Part shown: piece after piece, positions 63,601-64,000 of the stretch
Layout: every line of letters starts with the position of its first letter
Numbering within the stretch: position 1 is the stretch's first letter
Assembly (NCBI RefSeq): GCF_000524195.1
Contig: NW_020170405.1
Location: forward strand, 255,570 to 319,569
Reading direction: 5' to 3'
Length of the DNA: 64,000 bases
Origin: Echinococcus granulosus
Taxonomy: Eukaryota; Platyhelminthes; Cestoda; Cyclophyllidea; Taeniidae
Notes under the pieces: model-generated
Database searches by the model: none
Told to the model about the DNA's origin: nothing
Seen by the model: the letters and a program-made list of their open reading frames with translations, nothing else
Position numbers and translations under genes: made by a program

Positions 63601-64000
63601 TAAATACACCTTCCAAAAATCGAAATTTGCTCGAAAAATATCCTTATACCCAAAATGCTGACTATCATCTGAATTTCATTGTGACTAACTTCACCAACGC
63701 AAGCGACAAGGTTAAATTAATGTCAAATCTGACAATGAGAGTTAGTGGCCTTTGTGAGCAGATAGTAAAGTCAAGTAGCGATTTTTTTCACTGGAAAATG
63801 TAAAATTCAAATGGTCCAGATCAAAGGTTATCCTTACTTTATCAAGAAACTTTGAGAGAGCGATGGATATGAGAAGAAGAAGGCTGATTCCTGAGAGAGA
63901 GGTTAAGTTTACCACGTTGACCATTATAACGTAGTAAGTTGTGCAGGAAGCAGTGAAGCCCAGCATAATTGCTGCCATGATTCTACGAAGACAAATCGTG
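60689..64000 (-). pseudogene. SLC28-like: Second CNT copy (B), damaged; 5' end outside window
   Basis: Minus strand. Exons matching copy A: 63838-63982, 63315-63497, 63081-63242, 62780-62905, 62568-62698 plus 62321-62493 (copy A exon 7 split by an extra intron; the second part starts at 62492 by phase), 62073 downward, and 60859 down to a stop at 60689. Matched lengths are 145, 183, 162, 126 and 303 nt, identical to copy A. Exons 1-2 lie beyond the window. Damage: the intron before the third listed exon ends in TGT instead of an AG, leaving 72 nt that read open; the exon-7 donor reads ATGAGC where GT is needed; exon 8 has one extra A in an A-run (GCTAAAATTAATCGG), which shifts the frame just before the signature motif, still readable in another frame as GVKVFLNEFASHQ. 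Exon 9 ends early, in GGNIAGEI. RP of the TxRPY motif is RS. Sequence errors are the alternative, but three independent lesions favour a decaying gene. Confidence 0.75.
63243..63314 (-). other. In-frame intron remnant in CNT copy B
   Basis: 72 nt starting GTGAGT at the expected donor position but with TGT where the AG should be. It reads through as 24 codons without a stop, joining FAFS to VLPVIIFF in frame. Copy A has a normal GTGAGT...GTAG intron at the same place. Confidence 0.75.

Overview
The window is nuclear DNA of a eukaryote, most likely a parasitic flatworm (tapeworm or fluke). Six genes can be joined exon by exon with reading phase preserved throughout, and several carry introns of only 31-37 nt beside introns of 0.4-3 kb. 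One gene encodes a small two-repeat DM9 protein like the 16.5 kDa tegument proteins of flukes. Two gene pairs are packed stop-to-ATG with a poly(A) signal and then a splice acceptor just before the second ATG, the layout left by spliced-leader trans-splicing. No rRNA, tRNA, CRISPR, operon of bacterial type or intact transposon was recognised. The species assignment is inference.

Layout. 573-4837 (+): a homologue of RAP1/TERF2IP, the shelterin subunit, with a BRCT-like N-terminus, one Myb domain and the RAP1 C-terminal domain. 4992-13610 (+): a BRD8-like subunit of the NuA4/TIP60 complex with a divergent C-terminal bromodomain, starting 154 nt after the RAP1 stop. 17698-23712 (-): an endosomal Na+/H+ exchanger of the NHE6/7/9 type. 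31686-34007 (-): three exons of the AP-1 clathrin adaptor sigma subunit. 34939-36513 (-): NUBP2, a cytosolic Fe-S scaffold ATPase of 271 residues. 36617-37183 (-): an intronless RBM7-like RRM protein directly upstream of NUBP2. 44769-45673 (-): the DM9 protein. 46449-46701 (-): two unidentified coding exons. 50741-51461 (+): the GTPase Ran. 56235-59682 (-) and 60689-64000 (-, cut by the window edge): tandem copies of a concentrative nucleoside transporter (SLC28/CNT). Their matched exons have identical lengths, but the second copy has lost splice signals and carries a frameshift, so it looks like a decaying copy.

The large gaps (13.6-17.7, 23.7-31.7, 37.2-44.8, 45.7-50.7 and 51.6-56.2 kb) show no gene I can name. 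They hold AT-rich sequence, one diverged direct duplication with a 300-bp offset near 49.3-49.8 kb, and a few weak exon candidates.

Functionally this is mostly housekeeping material: telomere and chromatin (RAP1, BRD8), nuclear RNA decay (RBM7), Fe-S assembly (NUBP2), nuclear transport (Ran), trafficking (AP-1 sigma, NHE) and nucleoside salvage (CNT, expected to matter to a parasite that cannot make purines). All exon joins were done by eye from splice consensus, phase and family similarity recalled from memory. No database search was run.
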